Shown here one piece after another: positions 43,188-46,290 of a stretch of DNA of 46,290 bases. The DNA lies in NCBI GenBank assembly GCA_021802645.1, contig JAJZRO010000019.1:1-46290 (forward strand). The letters run 5' to 3'. A model generated the notes under the pieces. The model worked only from the letters and a program-made list of their open reading frames with translations, did no database searches and was not told the DNA's origin. How positions within the stretch are numbered: the first letter of the stretch is position 1; every line of letters starts with the position of its first letter. This stretch comes from Deltaproteobacteria bacterium (lineage in GTDB: Bacteria; Desulfobacterota; Desulfobulbia; Desulfobulbales; Desulfurivibrionaceae). The translations under genes were made by a program, and so were the position numbers.

Positions 43188-44521
43188 GATTTTTTCCGTT
43201 CCTTTTCTTCCTGCTGGCGTTGCCGCAAGAGTTGTTGCCATTTGGTGAGGCGATCCTTGACCACCGCCTCGTAGCCCCGGTTGGTGGGATGATAGTAGGT
43301 GCGGCCTTTGAGTTCCGGCGGCAGGTGTTCCTGGGCGACCAAGGCGTGGCGGTCGTCGTGGGCATACTGGTAATTCTTGCCGTAGCCCAGTTCGCGCATC
43401 AGCCCGGTGGGGGCGTTGCGGATGTGCAGCGGCACCTCGAGGCTGCCGGTCTTCTTGATGTCGGCCATCACCGCGTTGTACGCAACGTAGGCCGCATTGC
43501 TCTTCGGGGCGGTGGCGAGATAGATCACGGCCTGGGCCAGGGCCAGCTCGCCCTCCGGGGTGCCGAGGGTGTGGTAGCTGTCGCGGGCGGCGATGGCCAG
43601 GGGCAGGGCCTGGGGGTCGGCGTTGCCGATATCCTCCGAGGCGAAGCGGATCAGCCGGCGGGCGATGTAGAGCGGTTCCTCGCCGGCCGCCAGCATCCGG
43701 CAAAGCCAGTAGAGGCTGCCGTCCGGATCGCTGTCGCGCAGGCTCTTGTGCAGGGCGGAGATGAGGTTGTAGTGCTCCTCGCCGTCCTTGTCGTAGCGCA
43801 AACTCTTGCGCTGGATCGCCTCCTCCACCAGGGCCAGGGTGATATGGCGTTCGCCGGTCGCGTCGGTCGCGGCGAGGTTGGCGGCGATCTCCAGACTATT
43901 GAGCAGGCGGCGGGCATCGCCGTCGGCCATGCGGACCAGATGGGTAGCGGCCTCCGCCTCGACGGTCAGCCGCAGATCGCCCAGGCCCCGCTCGTGGTCC
44001 GCCACCGCGTGGGCCAGGATGGTGGCAAGGTCTTCTTCGGTGAGCGGCTGGAGCACGATGACCCGGCAGCGGGAGAGCAGCGGGGCAATGACGTGGAAGG
44101 AGGGGTTTTCGGTGGTGGCGCCGATCAGGGTGAGGAGGCCGCTTTCCACATGGGGCAGGAAGCCGTCCTGCTGGCTCTTGTTGAAACGGTGGATCTCGTC
44201 GACAAAAAGGACGGTGGCGACCTGGTCCTTTTCCTTGCGCGCCTTCGCCTGATCGACGATCTGGCGAATCTCCTTCACCCCGGAGAGCACGGCGGAGAAG
44301 AAGACAAAGTCGGCGCCGGTGGTCTGGGCGAGGATGCGGGCCAGTGTGGTCTTGCCGCTGCCAGGCGGGCCCCAGAGCAGGAGCGAGGGCAGATACTGCT
44401 GGCGCACCAGCCGGTCGAGCAGTTTGTCCGGCCCCAGCAGGTGGTGTTGGCCCACGAACTCGATGAGGCTCTGCGGCCGCATCCGTTCGGCCAGCGGGAT
44501 ATGACGGTCGGGAGCAGCCAT
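43184..44521 (-). CDS. rarA: replication-associated recombination protein A
   Basis: A 445-residue RarA/MgsA AAA+ protein of the clamp-loader family, which acts at stalled forks. Walker A GPPGSGKT (51-58), Walker B VLFVDEIHRF (about 104-113), the GATTENPSF sensor segment and the C-terminal tetramerisation region with SLRDSDPDGSLYWLCRML and YYHPTNRGYEA are present. I set the start at ATG 44521, which overlaps the upstream stop (TGATG); the longer open frame is noise. Confidence 0.96.
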   Translation of the reverse strand: MAAPDRHIPLAERMRPQSLIEFVGQHHLLGPDKLLDRLVRQQYLPSLLLWGPPGSGKTTLARILAQTTGADFVFFSAVLSGVKEIRQIVDQAKARKEKDQVATVLFVDEIHRFNKSQQDGFLPHVESGLLTLIGATTENPSFHVIAPLLSRCRVIVLQPLTEEDLATILAHAVADHERGLGDLRLTVEAEAATHLVRMADGDARRLLNSLEIAANLAATDATGERHITLALVEEAIQRKSLRYDKDGEEHYNLISALHKSLRDSDPDGSLYWLCRMLAAGEEPLYIARRLIRFASEDIGNADPQALPLAIAARDSYHTLGTPEGELALAQAVIYLATAPKSNAAYVAYNAVMADIKKTGSLEVPLHIRNAPTGLMRELGYGKNYQYAHDDRHALVAQEHLPPELKGRTYYHPTNRGYEAVVKDRLTKWQQLLRQRQQEEKERKKS

Positions 44522-45324
44522 CAGCGCAGCACCGCCATCAGGGCATCGGCCAGTCGTTCTGCCGAAAAGACCAGGGATTCCAGGTCGAGGTAGGCGAGTA
44601 CCTGCCGGTCGAAAAGCACCTTGACCCGGGCGGGAAAGCCTTCTTCGGGCTCGGCCTGCCAGTAAAGGAGATAGTGCGGGACCCGGGGCAGGACCGGGAT
44701 GATGCAGCCGAGGCTGGCCGCCGTCTCGGGTTGGCGGACGCCGCCCAGCCCTGCGGTCGCCGCCGCGATGGCGGCGAGCGGGAAGGAAGCGCAATGGTCC
44801 GCCAGCCGGTTCTCGCAGTAGGTGGCCAGGGTGCGGACCTTGGAGATCGAGTTGGGCAGACTCTCCAGGCCGACCCAGTCACCACGTGGCGGCGTGCTGC
44901 CGCCGGAATGGACGTAGTTGTAAAGGAGGATCTGGTCGCGGGGGTCTTCCGGCGGGCTGCCGTTGATGCGAATGCCGGCCTTGGCCAGGGCGACCTCCTG
45001 GCCGAGGTAGCGGAAGGAGAGGCGATCCGGTTCGTCGGGCTGCCAGTTCGCCCCCAGGGCGGCGGCAATGGCGCCGAAATCCAGGGGGAGGATCTTGGCC
45101 TTGAGTTGTTCGATGAGTTGCAGGTCCTGGGCCTGGTGGAGTTGATCTGCCGCCACGGTCGCTGTCTGCGGCAGGTCGAGTCCGGTGGCGTCCAGGTAGG
45201 GGCAGCGCTGCGGGTCGGCAACACCTTTTACCACCAGGGCGGCAAAGGCGAGGCAGGTAGGGTAGCCGCATTCGCCGCAGTTGGACTTCGGCGTGCGTTT
45301 GACCAGTTCCAGCGGCGTAATCAT
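44521..45324 (-). CDS. Fe-S DUF3786-like protein
   Basis: A 267-residue cytoplasmic protein. The N-terminal Cys16, Cys19, Cys24 (NCGECGYPTC) and Cys41 (QRCPYL) form a 4Fe-4S motif like that of corrinoid/Fe-S (Fer4-type) proteins of anaerobes. The rest resembles DUF3786 (SFRYLGQEVALAKAGIRING and DQILLYNYVHSGGSTPP). The ATG overlaps the XXXCH gene's stop by 4 bases. Function unknown; corrinoid-linked or electron-transfer roles are possible from the Cys pattern only. Confidence 0.82.
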   Translation of the reverse strand: MITPLELVKRTPKSNCGECGYPTCLAFAALVVKGVADPQRCPYLDATGLDLPQTATVAADQLHQAQDLQLIEQLKAKILPLDFGAIAAALGANWQPDEPDRLSFRYLGQEVALAKAGIRINGSPPEDPRDQILLYNYVHSGGSTPPRGDWVGLESLPNSISKVRTLATYCENRLADHCASFPLAAIAAATAGLGGVRQPETAASLGCIIPVLPRVPHYLLYWQAEPEEGFPARVKVLFDRQVLAYLDLESLVFSAERLADALMAVLR

Positions 45325-45890
45325 TTGTGCAGTTTGTGGCAGGTTTTGATCTGGTGGTTGATCGCGGTCAGGAGCGTCCGGGCCAGGGCAAGGTCGCCGG
45401 CGGCTGCGGCGTCGAGGCAACGGTCCACGGTTGCTCGGCACGTCTGCCAGTCCGTCGCCCACGCTGCCGGGGTGTAAAGCCGATACTCTTCCGTGAGGCG
45501 CCGGAGCTTGGCCATGTCCGCCGCCGCGGGTTTGGTCTCGGCGTTGATCCGGCTGCCCACTTCCTTCCAGAGCCGGGCAATCTCCTTCTTCATGCTTTTG
45601 GCCGCGGCGGGCATGCCCTCTGGTGGCGGCTGGCGTTTGTGCGGTGGTGGCGTGGCCGCCGCGCGGGCCGGCGTGACGGTTGGCGCGGCGAGGGAGATTT
45701 TGCAGGCGAAGGTGAGGTAGGCGCGGTCTTCCTTGACCTTGTGTTTGGTCTTGAGAAAGAGCGGGTCGCCGATGGTCACCGGGCCGGCATCGGTGTGGAT
45801 GACGCCCTCCTCGATCTGGTCGGCGAGATGGCGCAGTTCTGCTGCCAAGCTGGTACGGTCGATGCTGGTCTGGCTGGATCTCTTGGTCAT
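45321..45890 (-). CDS. XXXCH-domain protein
   Basis: A 189-residue protein of the XXXCH family, found mainly in sulfate-reducing and related Desulfobacterota. The N-terminal AAELRHLADQIEEGVIHTDA and KTKHKVKEDRAYLTF match; the C-terminal half is helical and ends in INHQIKTCHKLHK, with the Cys184-His185 pair that names the family. The middle (about 78-105) is Pro/Ala-rich. The ATG at 45890 is chosen because upstream residues look non-coding. Function unknown; related copies occur in a so-called GAK system, whose other genes are absent here. Confidence 0.82.
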   Translation of the reverse strand: MTKRSSQTSIDRTSLAAELRHLADQIEEGVIHTDAGPVTIGDPLFLKTKHKVKEDRAYLTFACKISLAAPTVTPARAAATPPPHKRQPPPEGMPAAAKSMKKEIARLWKEVGSRINAETKPAAADMAKLRRLTEEYRLYTPAAWATDWQTCRATVDRCLDAAAAGDLALARTLLTAINHQIKTCHKLHK

Positions 45891-45933
45891 GCGGTATCGT
45901 TTGGCAGTTACCTGGCGCGAACAGGGCCGCTTT

Positions 45934-46290
45934 TTACACCATAGGACATGCCGGCCAAAAGTAAAGGGGAAAAGGCAGGGGATCAGGGGGGGCGACCACC
46001 ACGGCGGTGATGTTGTCGCGGCCCCCGGCGGCATTGGCGGCGGCGATCAGGGTCGAGCACGCCTCCTCGGGCGAAGGGGAGGCCAGCAGGATGTTTTGGA
46101 GTTCCGCGTCGCCCACCATGGACCACAGACCGTCGGAACAGAGCAATATCTGTTGGTTCGGCTTAAGCGAGAGGCGGTGGTATTCCGGGTCCTGCTGGAA
46201 AGGAAAACCGATGGCCATGGTCACTACCTGGCGGTGGAGTCTGGATTGGGTCCCTTCGCCTTGGAACTGGTAGGCGATGCCGGTATGGTC
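45934..46290 (-). CDS. PP2C-family Ser/Thr phosphatase, partial
   Basis: The C-terminal 118 residues of a PP2C phosphatase, cut by the window edge at its 5' side. LLCSDGLWSMVGDAE holds the metal-binding Asp of motif SDGLW, and GGRDNITAVVV the last metal ligand with the DNIT motif. It stands upstream of the XXXCH gene on the same strand with a 43-base gap. Regulatory domains, if any, lie outside the window. Confidence 0.9.
   Translation of the reverse strand, partial: DHTGIAYQFQGEGTQSRLHRQVVTMAIGFPFQQDPEYHRLSLKPNQQILLCSDGLWSMVGDAELQNILLASPSPEEACSTLIAAANAAGGRDNITAVVVAPPDPLPFPLYFWPACPMV

Overview
The window is a GC-rich stretch of bacterial chromosome, almost fully coding and without integrases, transposase genes or CRISPR arrays. 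Its gene content points to a Desulfobacterota (deltaproteobacterial) anaerobe, probably near the Desulfobulbales. Signs of this are an XXXCH-domain protein, a Fe-S DUF3786-like protein, a manganese-type pyrophosphatase, a DUF2232 membrane gene inside the rpsF-rpsR-rplI cluster, and a periplasmic UshA-like multiheme selenoprotein. The taxonomic call is inference from gene families; no rRNA is present.

Layout. Positions 1-6700 hold tRNA-His, a zinc-ribbon protein, glucokinase, purM, a Pro/Gln-rich small protein and a hisB-lipoprotein-ttcA-like-DUF89 operon. Positions 6900-11400 run on the plus strand: tRNA-Gly with its own promoter and terminator, rplM-rpsI, argC-truA and a class I aminotransferase. 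Positions 11437-12180 carry a small unknown protein and a DtxR-type regulator. Positions 12539-27489 are a complete MSHA-type type IV pilus locus: a pilin on the plus strand and, facing it on the minus strand, mshQ-C-D-O-P, a minor prepilin, then mshN-I-(pilN)-J-K-L-M-E-G, most genes overlapping by a few bases. Upstream on the same strand lie dus, tkt, lptE and leuS. Positions 33800-38331 are mazG, rpsF-rpsR-DUF2232-rplI and dnaB. Positions 38332-40352 contain a strong promoter with an unusually long leader, an AP2-like double-repeat protein, a HAD phosphatase and a single-domain response regulator. The end of the window has ppaC and, on the minus strand, an operon of PP2C phosphatase (cut by the window edge), XXXCH protein, Fe-S protein, rarA and the selenoprotein.

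The most notable item is at 41610-43187. Two reading-frame pieces separated by a TGA (43041-43043) are one gene: the TGA is in frame within a Cys-Gly-Sec motif, and the RNA just downstream folds into a bacterial SECIS-like hairpin whose GGUCU loop has the same distance from UGA as in E. coli fdhF. The product joins an exported 5'-nucleotidase-like domain with altered metal ligands to a four-heme cytochrome tail. Other points worth attention are the inverted MSHA locus with a possible c-di-GMP-sensing ATPase, the AP2-like protein with its roughly 240-base leader and tandem 14-bp repeat, and structured leaders of rplM and rpsF.
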